From an uncultured Prevotellaceae bacterium (GTDB taxonomy: Bacteria; Bacteroidota; Bacteroidia; Bacteroidales; Bacteroidaceae): DNA of 64,000 nt. Shown piece after piece: positions 1-7,971 of this stretch. The notes beneath the pieces are model-generated. The model saw only the letters and a list, made by a program, of their open reading frames with translations, had not been told where the DNA came from and made no database searches. Made by a program: the position numbers and the translations under genes. Positions within the stretch are counted from its first letter, which is position 1; each line of letters starts with the position of its first letter. The stretch covers positions 124,001 to 188,000 of the forward strand of contig CACXIP010000001.1 in the NCBI GenBank assembly GCA_902767775.1, written 5' to 3'.

Positions 1-2
1 AG

Positions 3-335
3 CCTGAGACCGATGACATGAGGGAGGCCACCTCTTTGGTGACCATCGACTTATTGCTGAAAGCTGGCTGCAAGGTAAGGGTGTTCGACCCCGTTGCAAT
101 GGATGAGTGCAAAAGGCGTCTTGGCGACGTCGTGGAGTACGCCAAGGATATGTATGACGCCGTGCTTGATGCTGATGCCATGCTTATGCTCACAGAATGG
201 AAGCAGTTCAGACTTCCCAGCTGGGGAGTCATGAAAAAGACCATGCGCAACGCCCTCGTCATCGACGGGCGCAATATTTACGATGCAGAGGAACTGGCCG
301 AGTATGGCTTCGAGTACCACTGCATCGGAAAATAA
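3..335 (+). CDS. ugd: UDP-glucose 6-dehydrogenase, C-terminal part (5' end outside window)
   Basis: This is the last ~110 residues of a UDP-glucose/GDP-mannose dehydrogenase. The enzyme oxidises UDP-glucose to UDP-glucuronate in the cytoplasm, for capsule, exopolysaccharide or O-antigen sugars. The reading frame is open to the left edge and begins with PETDDMREA, the conserved segment that opens the C-terminal UDP-binding domain. The typical end (ALVIDGRNIYD, where the Arg-Asn pair helps bind UDP-sugar) follows. The catalytic Cys region lies outside the window. The gene converges on glmS with a 2-base gap. The family call is firm; UDP-glucose rather than GDP-mannose as substrate is inferred from overall resemblance. 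Confidence 0.85.
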   Translation, partial: PETDDMREATSLVTIDLLLKAGCKVRVFDPVAMDECKRRLGDVVEYAKDMYDAVLDADAMLMLTEWKQFRLPSWGVMKKTMRNALVIDGRNIYDAEELAEYGFEYHCIGK

Positions 336-337
336 GA

Positions 338-2194
338 CTATTCTACTGTCACACTCTTTGCCAGGTTGCGTGGCTGGTCGACATTCAGTCCCTTGACCAC
401 TGCAACATGATAGGCTATCAGTTGAAGAGGGATGACCGAGAGGAGCGGAACCAATGTCCCCAATGTCTCAGGTATCTCGATGACAAAGGAGGACAGCGCC
501 TTCACTTCTTGGTCGCCCTCTGTGACAATGGAGATGATGCGGCCATTGCGTGCTATCACTTCCTGGATGTTGCTGATGATTTTCTTGTATAACCGATGAT
601 GTGTGGCAACAAACACCACCGGCATGTTCTCGTCGACCAAAGCGATGGGGCCGTGTTTCATTTCTGCTGCCGGGTATCCCTCTGCATGGATGTAGCTGAT
701 TTCCTTTAGTTTGAGCGCACCTTCCAAAGCTACGGGATAGTTCATGCCTCGCCCCATGTATAGGGTGTTGCGGGCGTATGTCAGCGTGCGTGCAATATCA
801 CGGATGGAATCGTTTTGGGTGAGGATTTGTTTGATTTTCTCCGGGATACGTGCCAGTTCGTCGATATGCTCCTCATAAAGTTGTTGGGATATTGTCCCCA
901 TCTCATGTCCCAGCGCAAGGGCAAAAAGGGTGAGAACGGTTACCTGTCCTGTAAAAGCCTTGGTGGATGCGACGCCGATTTCCGGTCCCACATGGATGTA
1001 AATGCCGGTGTCGGAGGCGCGGGCAATGCTTGAACCGACAGAATTGACGATGCCAAAGCACAAAGCGCCTTTTTCCTTGGCGAGTGCAAAGGCGGCCAAT
1101 GTGTCGGCAGTCTCCCCGCTCTGAGAGATGGCTATCACCACGTCATCTTTGCGGATGACCGGATTCCTGTATCTGAACTCACTCGCATATTCCACCTCCA
1201 CAGGCACTTGACAGAATTGTTCAATCATCTGTTTGCCTATCAGACCTGCATGCCAAGAGGTGCCGCATGCCACAATGATGAACCTGCCTGCATTAAGCAG
1301 TTGCTCACGATGCAGATTGATGGCACTCAGCACAATCTTGTGTTCCGATGGCAGCAGACGGCCTCGCATGCAGTCGGAGATGCACCGGGGTTGCTCAAAA
1401 ATCTCCTTGAGCATATAATGGGGATATCCTCCCTTCTCCAGCTTGTCGAGGTCGATGTCCACATCATGTACATTGGGTGCCACCTGGTCGCGCGAGTTGG
1501 CGAGGTTCTTGATGGTGATGTCTTCTCCGCGGCGGATGACTGCCACTTCCTCATCGTTGAGATATACGATGTGCTTGGTATATCCTACTATTGGCAGCGC
1601 ATCGGAGGCAAGAAAAAATTCTGAACTGTTTTCGCCGATACCGACGACCAAGGGGCTGCTCTTCCTTGCACAGATAATCTCGTCGGGGTGCTCACGGTCA
1701 AGAACGGCAATGGCATAAGCGCCCACAACACGACGGAGAGCATACAATACGGCAAGTCCTAAGTCAAGATGGAAACGTTGCTGAACAAACTCAATCAGTT
1801 GCACAAGAACCTCCGTGTCGGTGCTGCTCTTGAAATGATAGCCTTTGCCTTTGAGGTATTCTTTGATGTTGGCATAGTTTTCTATGATACCGTTGTGCAC
1901 AAGGGCAAGTCTGCCGCTTTCAGACAGATGGGGGTGGGCATTGACGGAGGAAGGCTCACCATGTGTTGCCCAGCGGGTATGGGCAATGCCAATGCTTCCG
2001 CTGGTGTCGTGACCTGCTGAGCGTTCGACCAGGTTGGACACCTTGCCTTTTTCTTTATATACGTTCAGTTCCTGGTTGTTTCCTATTAGGGCTACTCCTG
2101 CCGAGTCATATCCCCTGTACTCAAGACGCTTAAGGCCTTCTATCAATATGGGAAAGGCATCCCGAGTGCCAATATATCCTACTATTCCACACAT
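338..2194 (-). CDS. glmS: Glutamine-fructose-6-phosphate aminotransferase (isomerizing)
   Basis: GlmS makes glucosamine-6-phosphate from fructose-6-phosphate and glutamine, the first committed step to UDP-GlcNAc for peptidoglycan and lipid A. The 618-residue protein starts MCGIVGYIG. Cys2 becomes the N-terminal nucleophile of the class II glutaminase domain (about 1-220). Two SIS sugar-isomerase domains follow (about 290-430 and 460-600), with the SQSGETADT sugar-phosphate-binding loop and the classic LAKSVTVE terminus. Length is normal for the family. A TAATTTTG -7 element lies 36-43 bases upstream (2230-2237). I saw no glmS ribozyme-like leader, as expected outside Firmicutes. Confidence 0.97.
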   Translation of the reverse strand: MCGIVGYIGTRDAFPILIEGLKRLEYRGYDSAGVALIGNNQELNVYKEKGKVSNLVERSAGHDTSGSIGIAHTRWATHGEPSSVNAHPHLSESGRLALVHNGIIENYANIKEYLKGKGYHFKSSTDTEVLVQLIEFVQQRFHLDLGLAVLYALRRVVGAYAIAVLDREHPDEIICARKSSPLVVGIGENSSEFFLASDALPIVGYTKHIVYLNDEEVAVIRRGEDITIKNLANSRDQVAPNVHDVDIDLDKLEKGGYPHYMLKEIFEQPRCISDCMRGRLLPSEHKIVLSAINLHREQLLNAGRFIIVACGTSWHAGLIGKQMIEQFCQVPVEVEYASEFRYRNPVIRKDDVVIAISQSGETADTLAAFALAKEKGALCFGIVNSVGSSIARASDTGIYIHVGPEIGVASTKAFTGQVTVLTLFALALGHEMGTISQQLYEEHIDELARIPEKIKQILTQNDSIRDIARTLTYARNTLYMGRGMNYPVALEGALKLKEISYIHAEGYPAAEMKHGPIALVDENMPVVFVATHHRLYKKIISNIQEVIARNGRIISIVTEGDQEVKALSSFVIEIPETLGTLVPLLSVIPLQLIAYHVAVVKGLNVDQPRNLAKSVTVE

Positions 2195-2370
2195 ATTGTC
2201 GATTTTTATATAACTAACAAAACAACGTGCAAAATTAATATATTATTGTTGCAAAAAGAAAGAATTTTTCGAAAAATATTTCTTTTTGTCGCATATTATA
2301 TTGTTTTAGTGAATTCTCGCTTTGTTTTATCTTAAATTGATGTCTTTTTGCTATTGTTCTTTTGCGGGCA

Positions 2371-2403
2371 ATAAAGAAAAGAGACGGGAACTGATCCCGT
2401 CTC
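2371..2403 (-). terminator. Intrinsic terminator after the outer-membrane barrel gene
   Basis: A perfect 9-bp stem (GAGACGGGA paired with TCCCGTCTC, 2381-2403, 5-base loop) is followed on the minus strand by a T-rich run (2371-2380). It sits 24 bases past the stop of the minus-strand gene ending at 2427 and separates it from glmS. Confidence 0.85.
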
Positions 2404-2426
2404 TGTATGTCGTAAAAGAAGAAATA

Positions 2427-3182
2427 TCAATATAGTTTAAACCTATAGCCAACAGTGAGCATGATTGTTTGCTCATGGGCATTGCGAAGGACCTTCTTTC
2501 CTTGAGAAGAATTGGCGAGTTTGGAAAGAGGCAAGCCGTAATAACCTTCAAAGAACAGGTTGTCCAACTCGTAGCCAATACCGCCTACAACGTGGGCAGC
2601 ACGTTTGCGCAAATGCCCCTTAATGTTTCTGGAGTCTCCGTCCAAATCGCATTTGGCTCCTATGTGGACACCAAAAAGGAAACCGGCAAAGACATTGAAG
2701 CGACGAACAGGATAATACCTTATCTTATATAAGGTGTTGATATAGTCGAATCTATATTCATAAGGACCTTTTGCCCTGCTTCCAATCACATTGCCCTCGT
2801 CGTCTGTTACATTCAAATCCTCATCAGTCATGAAGTTAGCCCATGCGTCTCGGGCTCCTTGGCGAGTGTAGGCAAATTCCAAACTCATGCCAAAATGATT
2901 GTTGAAATAGGCTTGAATGATTCCACCTATATAAGGAGCAAAATAGTACTTGCTGTCATACAATGTCAGATTGGATGCCACTACACCAACCACCGGACCA
3001 GCATAAATGTCGAACGGATCATGCCATCTGTTCTCATCGCGCCATTCCTCACCGTCATTCACTTTGTTCACCCAAATGGTGGAGGGGTCTTGACGTCCGT
3101 TAGAGTCATACCTGACCTCTTGGGCATAAGATGCCGTAGAGGAAAGGATAGCTGCAAGTACTATGAACAATAGTTTTCTCAT
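2427..3182 (-). CDS. Outer-membrane beta-barrel protein (porin-like), unknown role
   Basis: A 251-residue exported protein. The first ~20 residues form a signal peptide ending in ASYAQ. The rest has alternating aromatic/polar strands typical of small 8-stranded OmpA- or OmpW-like barrels (for example GPVVGVVASNLTLYDSKYYF and GYRFKLY at the C-terminus, ending in an aromatic residue as outer-membrane barrels do). It probably sits in the outer membrane; ligand and function cannot be told. It is a single gene with its own promoter (3247-3278) and terminator (2371-2403). Confidence 0.6.
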   Translation of the reverse strand: MRKLLFIVLAAILSSTASYAQEVRYDSNGRQDPSTIWVNKVNDGEEWRDENRWHDPFDIYAGPVVGVVASNLTLYDSKYYFAPYIGGIIQAYFNNHFGMSLEFAYTRQGARDAWANFMTDEDLNVTDDEGNVIGSRAKGPYEYRFDYINTLYKIRYYPVRRFNVFAGFLFGVHIGAKCDLDGDSRNIKGHLRKRAAHVVGGIGYELDNLFFEGYYGLPLSKLANSSQGKKVLRNAHEQTIMLTVGYRFKLY

Positions 3183-3246
3183 AAAATCTGATTGTCTGAT
3201 TTCTTAGGGGCTGCATGCATTGCATGGCCTACCACAAATTTGACTG

Positions 3247-3278
3247 CAAAGATAATGCAAATCGAGCGCAGAACAAAA
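3247..3278 (-). promoter_or_regulatory. Bacteroidota-type promoter for the barrel gene
   Basis: Read on the minus strand: TTTTG (3274-3278), 19 bp, TATCTTTG (3247-3254). This is a full match to the -33/-7 consensus. The spacer contains TTCTGCGCTCGATT, close to the spacer of the ileS promoter (30186-30217). Confidence 0.75.
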
Positions 3279-3393
3279 TGAAATCTTCTTTTTTTTTCCT
3301 TGAGGCCTCTTATCTTCGTTTTTTCTTCGTGTTTTATTTTGCTTTCCACTCGCTTATCTTCGCCGAAAGTACTGTTGCTTCCATATATAAATA

Positions 3394-3457
3394 CAACACA
3401 GAGATACAAAGACACAGAGAAAAATAAAAACTCTGTATCTCTGTGCCTCTGTGTTGA
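3394..3457. repeat. Imperfect inverted repeat rich in CACAGAG
   Basis: Arms of about 26 bases (3394-3420 and 3431-3457), made of CACAGAG/CTCTGTG motifs, form a long imperfect hairpin around an A-rich loop. A second member of the family is at 14249-14306. It lies between two divergent genes, so it is not placed to terminate either one. Confidence 0.7.
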
Positions 3458-3616
3458 TATTGATATTCGGGGGTCATTTTGTGTGTTGCCCAATCCGTTA
3501 CTCGGGAAAGAAAATAAAAACTTCGTTATTTATTTTGCTTTCCACTCGCTTATTCGAATTTTGGCTTCGCCGAAAGTACTTCCGCTCGGGAAAGAAAATA
3601 AAAACTTCGTGTTTTA

Positions 3617-3648
3617 TTTTGCTTTCCACTCGCTTATTCGTACTTTTG
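3617..3648 (+). promoter_or_regulatory. Promoter of the DegT-family gene, abutting its start codon
   Basis: TTTTG (3617-3621), 19-bp spacer, TACTTTTG (3641-3648). The ATG is at 3653, only four bases after the -7 element, so transcription should begin at or next to the start codon. This implies a leaderless mRNA. Confidence 0.75.
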
Positions 3649-3652
3649 CAAG

Positions 3653-4756
3653 ATGATTCCGTATATCAGTTTGGCCAAACGAACACAAAGGCACCAACAG
3701 GAGATTTTGGAGGCAACCAATAGGGTGGTTGCTTCGGGATGGTTTCTGCTGGGACCTGAACTGCAGAGTTTTGAGCAAGAATATGCCAGCTATATCCATT
3801 CCCGCTATTGTGTGGGAGTAGGTAACGGCCTTGATGCGCTTACACTGATTTACAGGGCATATATTGAGATGGGAATGATGCAACCTGGCGATGAGGTCAT
3901 TGTCCCAGCCAACACTTACATCGCCTCTATCCTCGCCATCACGGAAAACCAACTTGTGCCCATTCTTGTTGAACCACTTCCAGAGTCGTTGCAGATAGAC
4001 GAAAATCTTATTGAGCAGAATATCACTCCCCGCACAAAATCGGTGATGATTGTCCACCTATATGGACGATGTGCTTATACTGACAAAATAGGTCAGATTT
4101 GCAAGACATACAACTTGTTGCTCGTAGAGGACAACGCACAAGCTCATGGATGCCGATTTGGGGGTAAAATGACAGGTTCTTTGGGACATGCCGCCGGACA
4201 TAGTTTCTATCCTACTAAAAATTTGGGTGCATTGGGAGACGCAGGGGCTGTGACTACTGATGACCCCGACTTGGCGGAAATGGTGAGGGCATTGCGCAAT
4301 TATGGCTCTGCAAGAAAATACGAGTTTTCAAAGATAGGGCGCAACTCAAGGATGGATGAGATGCAGGCGGCAATTCTCAGCGTGAGGCTTAAGCATTTGG
4401 AAGAAGACAACCAGATTCGCAGGCGTTTGGCAAACTGCTACAGCTCTCGTTTGAGCAACCCAATGGTTCATCTTCCGGCACCAATGTCAGAGGAGCAGAA
4501 TGTATGGCATATCTATCCTATATTGGCCGAAAACCGCAGCAAACTACAGGATGATCTGCGTCAACAAGGGATAGAGACACAGGTGCACTATCCAGTTCCG
4601 CCTCACAGACAGGCATGCTACAAGCAGTGGAACAATCTTCACCTACCCATCACTGAATATATACATAGTCATGAACTAAGTCTGCCCATAGGACCTGAAT
4701 TGTCGGTTGAGGAGGCGGAATACATTGCAGAGGCTGTCAACAGATTTGAATATTGA
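3653..4756 (+). CDS. DegT/DnrJ/EryC1/StrS family PLP-dependent sugar aminotransferase
   Basis: A 367-residue fold-type I PLP enzyme that transfers an amino group to a nucleotide-linked keto-sugar, for surface polysaccharides. The family motifs are visible: GNGLDAL near 58-64 (PLP phosphate contact), VEDNAQAHG with Asp160 (pyridine nitrogen), and HSFYPTKNLGALGD with Lys189 as the PLP Schiff-base lysine. The N-terminus MIPYISL matches the usual start, which supports this ATG despite the missing leader. It resembles the FdtB/QdtB group (dTDP-3-amino-3,6-dideoxyhexose transaminases), but substrate cannot be fixed from sequence alone. It overlaps the next gene by 4 bases. Confidence 0.9.
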   Translation: MIPYISLAKRTQRHQQEILEATNRVVASGWFLLGPELQSFEQEYASYIHSRYCVGVGNGLDALTLIYRAYIEMGMMQPGDEVIVPANTYIASILAITENQLVPILVEPLPESLQIDENLIEQNITPRTKSVMIVHLYGRCAYTDKIGQICKTYNLLLVEDNAQAHGCRFGGKMTGSLGHAAGHSFYPTKNLGALGDAGAVTTDDPDLAEMVRALRNYGSARKYEFSKIGRNSRMDEMQAAILSVRLKHLEEDNQIRRRLANCYSSRLSNPMVHLPAPMSEEQNVWHIYPILAENRSKLQDDLRQQGIETQVHYPVPPHRQACYKQWNNLHLPITEYIHSHELSLPIGPELSVEEAEYIAEAVNRFEY

Positions 4757-5865
4757 TAATTGGAGACAAAATTTTGAGAAACTGGCTTTTTTTGCTTATC
4801 CTCATCACGGCGCAACCTGCAAAGGCTCAGCAATATGCGGGATTTGTCGATGATGTGAGAAATGCTACTTCTGATTCTTTGATGAATATCGGAGGAGTGG
4901 AATACTATCTCCTTTACGAGGATTATGAGAAAGTGCATTTCCTGTCCATGCTGTCCGAGAAAAGGGAGACATCGCTTATCGGGCCCGCCATACCAGCTGA
5001 CACCTTGTATCAGAATGGATACATTTGCGGTGACTTAGGTCTCGAGCGGGTGATGAGGCCCCTTGCGGAAATGGGAAACGACAGTATGCTGGTATCCAAC
5101 AAATACCCCAAACTGTTCTCCAGATGCGAATCAGTGTCGCCATGCAACTTCAAGGCTTGCGACACCAACAACTTTGGTTATAAAATCCTTGTTGATTTCC
5201 CTTCTGCGGAGGGAGAGCAATGGGACCATTTGAGATATTGGATTATCAACTATGTCGACTCGTTCACCAACATGGATATGCTCTATTATGACGATGTCTA
5301 TTTGGAGAAGAATCTCAACAAGGGGATGTTGCCCACTGAGATGATACGAAAGGCACATCCCGATGCCTTTGAGATAGACGACATTTCCGATGGTCAGGCC
5401 ATTGTCGACCATTTCAGGGATATGTATATGCGCCAGGTGTACTATCTCAAAAACCAGGATTTTTCTTTTCCGCTCAGTTACCTTCGTATATTTATGTCGC
5501 CAAGGTTCCTGTCTGACAGATACGTTACCTATTTCATCTCCACCAATTTCTATGCCTATGGGGCACATGACTTTCCCATCGAGCGGTATGTCACTTATGA
5601 TTTGAAACAGAAGGAGATTGTCTCAAACGACAAACTGTTTCGTGCAGACACCAACAACAAAATACGAGAGTTGTTGGCCGAGCGGCTCAACTCTCGCAAT
5701 GTTGAAATGAACAATGCAGACCTTCCTCAGGCTGCCATTTATGGGGATGAAGTCGTGTTTAGTTTTCAGCCCTATCAAATAGGGGCTTTTGCGGATGGCA
5801 TCACACATGTCACTGTCCACAAGGACAAACTGCGCAGATACATCTCACGCGACTACATGTGGTAA
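4753..5865 (+). CDS. Exported protein with DUF3298 (RsiV-like) C-terminal region
   Basis: About 370 residues. The frame opens at TTG 4753, overlapping the aminotransferase stop (TTGA); a second TTG at 4774, with GGAG eight bases upstream, is an equally good start. The segment LRNWLFLLILITAQPAKAQQ is a signal peptide, so the protein is periplasmic or outer-membrane. The last ~110 residues (FYAYGAHDF, then YDLKQKEIVSNDKLF, and the IGAFADGITHVTV segment) match the pattern of DUF3298, the domain at the C-terminus of RsiV, including its YxxGAxxP-like loop and terminal strand. The N-terminal half is unrecognised. Function unknown. Confidence 0.65.
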   Translation: MIIGDKILRNWLFLLILITAQPAKAQQYAGFVDDVRNATSDSLMNIGGVEYYLLYEDYEKVHFLSMLSEKRETSLIGPAIPADTLYQNGYICGDLGLERVMRPLAEMGNDSMLVSNKYPKLFSRCESVSPCNFKACDTNNFGYKILVDFPSAEGEQWDHLRYWIINYVDSFTNMDMLYYDDVYLEKNLNKGMLPTEMIRKAHPDAFEIDDISDGQAIVDHFRDMYMRQVYYLKNQDFSFPLSYLRIFMSPRFLSDRYVTYFISTNFYAYGAHDFPIERYVTYDLKQKEIVSNDKLFRADTNNKIRELLAERLNSRNVEMNNADLPQAAIYGDEVVFSFQPYQIGAFADGITHVTVHKDKLRRYISRDYMW

Positions 5866-5868
5866 ACT

Positions 5869-6444
5869 TTATTTGATATAGTCCCTCATCTCCTTTTTCC
5901 AGTCGAAATCATGCTCTACTTCGTAGAAATCGTCGATGAACCAGTCGCCGCGCTCATATGACAAGTCGATGCGTATAGGCGCCACATGTCCCATATTATG
6001 TAGGTTGAGTTCCACCTTGGCCTTGGTGCCCTCTTTTTTTACCACTTGTATGTCGCTTATGGAGAGGTCGCTGAAATCCTGTCCCATAACCCAATAGTCG
6101 CCATCAAAGAAACCTATCTCATCGGGATTGTTCTGCTGGTCATACTCAGCTACTTGAAGCAGTGCCTTATTCCAGTCATCGCTGCAATATTTCTCATCCG
6201 GGGAGTTCTGGGGGATGCTCTCATCCTCTGCAGCTTTGTTGTAGTCTGCGAAAACATCATCATAAATAGACTGAACTCGAGAGATGATATACTCATCGCT
6301 CTTGCGGTCTGCATTCGACTTTTCCGTTTTTCCTTTTACTTCCGTTGTCGGCTGTTCATTTGTTGTCTCCTCGCCATCTTTTACGCTCTTGCCACAGCTT
6401 ATGACCAAAAGCGACATGGCAATAATCATCATCTTTTGTTTCAT
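5869..6444 (-). CDS. Putative lipoprotein, DUF3828-like
   Basis: A 191-residue protein with a lipoprotein signal: MKQKMMIIAMSLLVISC, lipobox VIS-Cys17. A charged low-complexity linker (about 20-48) precedes a globular part containing YDDVFADYNKAA and ending in a strand pattern around YERGDWFIDDFYEVEHDFDW, which resembles the DUF3828 fold. It is likely anchored to a membrane facing the periplasm. It converges on the DUF3298-like gene with a 3-base gap and lies 22 bases downstream of the phosphatase on the same strand, so the two may be co-transcribed. No enzymatic motif was recognised. Confidence 0.6.
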   Translation of the reverse strand: MKQKMMIIAMSLLVISCGKSVKDGEETTNEQPTTEVKGKTEKSNADRKSDEYIISRVQSIYDDVFADYNKAAEDESIPQNSPDEKYCSDDWNKALLQVAEYDQQNNPDEIGFFDGDYWVMGQDFSDLSISDIQVVKKEGTKAKVELNLHNMGHVAPIRIDLSYERGDWFIDDFYEVEHDFDWKKEMRDYIK

Positions 6445-6466
6445 CTTCTCTATACTCCTATGTTTG

Positions 6467-7753
6467 TCAAATTTTGAAGTTGTCTAATTTGTTGAGAAAA
6501 TATGTACGGAAATCACTCCATTTATAGTATGGCCCAGTGACTTCCTTCAGTGGAAGCCGTGTCTCATTCTCATTGAGTAAAACTTTCACCAAAATCTCTC
6601 CTTCAGACTGCTTGGGACGGTAGAAAATCATCTGGATGTTGCAGGCCATGGGGAATATTTTGTAGCACAGCCAATTCTCATCATCCAAACGCTCCAGGTC
6701 TGTTATCTGCTTTCCGCAGTCATCGAGTTCCAGCAGGCAGGCAAGAGGCATCACGCATACCTCGTGGCCATAGCGAAGGGTGGCTCCAGGATGTGGCAGA
6801 CGAAGGCAGCTGTCTGCTTCCTGAATCATCACGCGTAACAGATTGCGCTGAGAGTATGGTGATACTCCTCCATTAAGCGGACATGGACCAAAATGGATAT
6901 ACCACCAGGCATTCGTCTGCAGGAAAAGGTCGTATAGTTCCTCCTCAGTAAACAGGTCGTAAAGGCTCATCTCATGGCGCAGGTCGGTGCTTTGGATGTT
7001 GCAACCCAATTTAAACAAATGATATGCCAAGTCTTGAGCGTCAATCTCATTTTTCCAGTAGTTCTCATCGGTGAAAAGCGAGGTCATCAGGCGGTCGTTG
7101 TGCTGGTGGCGCTTGCAAAAGGCATCATAGGCCTCCTTGACACTCTCTGGCGCCTTGAGTTTGTCAAGCTTTTTGTCACTGAAATTCATATACCACATGT
7201 CGTGCTCGCTGGCATCGTGACGGATGTTGAGCTCAGGATTCTTCCGAAGCAAAGCATGGAGAGCGTTCTCCATGGAAAGGATGCAACGGATGACAACCGT
7301 GCTTTTGGCATCGATGTTGGTTTTTCCCTCGAAAACTTCCGGGAAACGGTTGTACATCCTTTCTCCGATAGCCTGATGCTGTTCGGCTCCAAGTTGGGTG
7401 AGTTCACCATGGCGCTTGTCAGCATTGTCGCGGATGACTTTAATCCTTTGCAGCACGTCTTTTCCAAGTGAGGTAAGGATATTCAAAGAGTCTGCCCGTA
7501 AAAGTGCTTGGAATGCCATGTCATAGTCGCTGTCATTGATCAGGTGACGCGAGCCATGGCGACCGTAATGGGAAATGTAAAAGGGCTCATATCCTTCTGG
7601 AGTCTGAGTAAGCTGTTCTTGTATAGGCCCTGGATAGGCAAAATAATTGCTGCCCATAAGGAAAATGTTTTGTTTGATCTCCTGGCGAGACAACTGGGCA
7701 GACATTGCCGTGAATATCATCAAGACGGCAGATAAAAGAAATAATCTCTTCAT
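6467..7753 (-). CDS. Exported histidine acid phosphatase (phytase/MINPP-like)
   Basis: A 428-residue member of the branch-2 histidine phosphatase superfamily. A signal peptide (about 1-19, ending MSAQ) sends it to the periplasm or surface. YGRHGSRH (residues 63-70, His66 the phospho-accepting histidine) is the catalytic signature. The second half has RYGHEVCVMPL, matching the distal His-Glu/Asp proton-donor site. The closest experimentally known Bacteroidota relatives are the multiple inositol-polyphosphate phosphatases, so phytate or another organic phosphate is a plausible substrate; that part is inference. A complete promoter lies at 7773-7804. Confidence 0.85.
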   Translation of the reverse strand: MKRLFLLSAVLMIFTAMSAQLSRQEIKQNIFLMGSNYFAYPGPIQEQLTQTPEGYEPFYISHYGRHGSRHLINDSDYDMAFQALLRADSLNILTSLGKDVLQRIKVIRDNADKRHGELTQLGAEQHQAIGERMYNRFPEVFEGKTNIDAKSTVVIRCILSMENALHALLRKNPELNIRHDASEHDMWYMNFSDKKLDKLKAPESVKEAYDAFCKRHQHNDRLMTSLFTDENYWKNEIDAQDLAYHLFKLGCNIQSTDLRHEMSLYDLFTEEELYDLFLQTNAWWYIHFGPCPLNGGVSPYSQRNLLRVMIQEADSCLRLPHPGATLRYGHEVCVMPLACLLELDDCGKQITDLERLDDENWLCYKIFPMACNIQMIFYRPKQSEGEILVKVLLNENETRLPLKEVTGPYYKWSDFRTYFLNKLDNFKI

Positions 7754-7771
7754 GTTGTTTGCAATAATGCC

Positions 7772-7840
7772 ACAAAATTACGAATAAGTGAGTGGAAAGC
7801 AAAACAAAAGCTGAAGTTTTTGTTTTCTTTCCCGAACGAG
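7772..7840 (-). repeat. Inverted copy of the promoter-bearing dispersed repeat
   Basis: Read on the minus strand this copy follows 3585-3649 almost base for base: CGGGAAAGAAAACAAAAAC, CTTCAGC, TTTTGTTTTG, CTTTCCACTCACTTATTCG, TAATTTTG. Similarity continues upstream (TTTTGGCTCCGCCGAAA versus TTTTGGCTTCGCCGAAA near 3560), so the full homologous block is about 95 bp. Confidence 0.8.
7773..7804 (-). promoter_or_regulatory. Promoter of the histidine phosphatase gene
   Basis: On the minus strand: TTTTG (7800-7804), 19-bp spacer, TAATTTTG (7773-7780). The start codon is 19 bases downstream of the -7 element. The promoter is part of the dispersed repeat at 7772-7840. Confidence 0.75.
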
Positions 7841-7909
7841 AGTAATTTCGGCGGAGCCAAAATTTATCTTCAATTTCATTCAATTGTGAATTTTTAACGC
7901 AGTCATCCC

Positions 7910-7939
7910 TTGTGCCATCGTGTGGAAATCGTAACTTTG
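7910..7939 (+). promoter_or_regulatory. Promoter of the TraB/GumN gene
   Basis: TTG (7910-7912), 19 bp, TAACTTTG (7932-7939), 32 bases before the ATG at 7972. The promoter position rules out the longer open frame that begins at 7912. Confidence 0.7.
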
Positions 7940-7971
7940 CCCTGCAAAATAGGCAATTGGATTACAACATA

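Larger units (their letters stand above)
3318..3649 (+). repeat. Three direct copies of a promoter-bearing dispersed repeat
   Basis: Copies lie at about 3318-3376 (partial), 3501-3564 and 3585-3649. The unit runs CTCGGGAAAGAAAATAAAAA, CTTCGT, a T-rich stretch, TTTTG, then CTTTCCACTCGCTTATTCG and a -7-like sequence. Only the last copy has an intact -7 (TACTTTTG). The same unit occurs inverted at 7772-7840, and a related one at 14050-14210. The rest of the 470-base gap 3183-3652 holds the barrel promoter, the inverted repeat 3394-3457 and no gene I can support. Confidence 0.75.

Noticed and set aside
7912-7971. N-terminal extension of the TraB/GumN protein
   Set aside because: The promoter -7 element (7932-7939) lies within it and the signal peptide begins at 7972.
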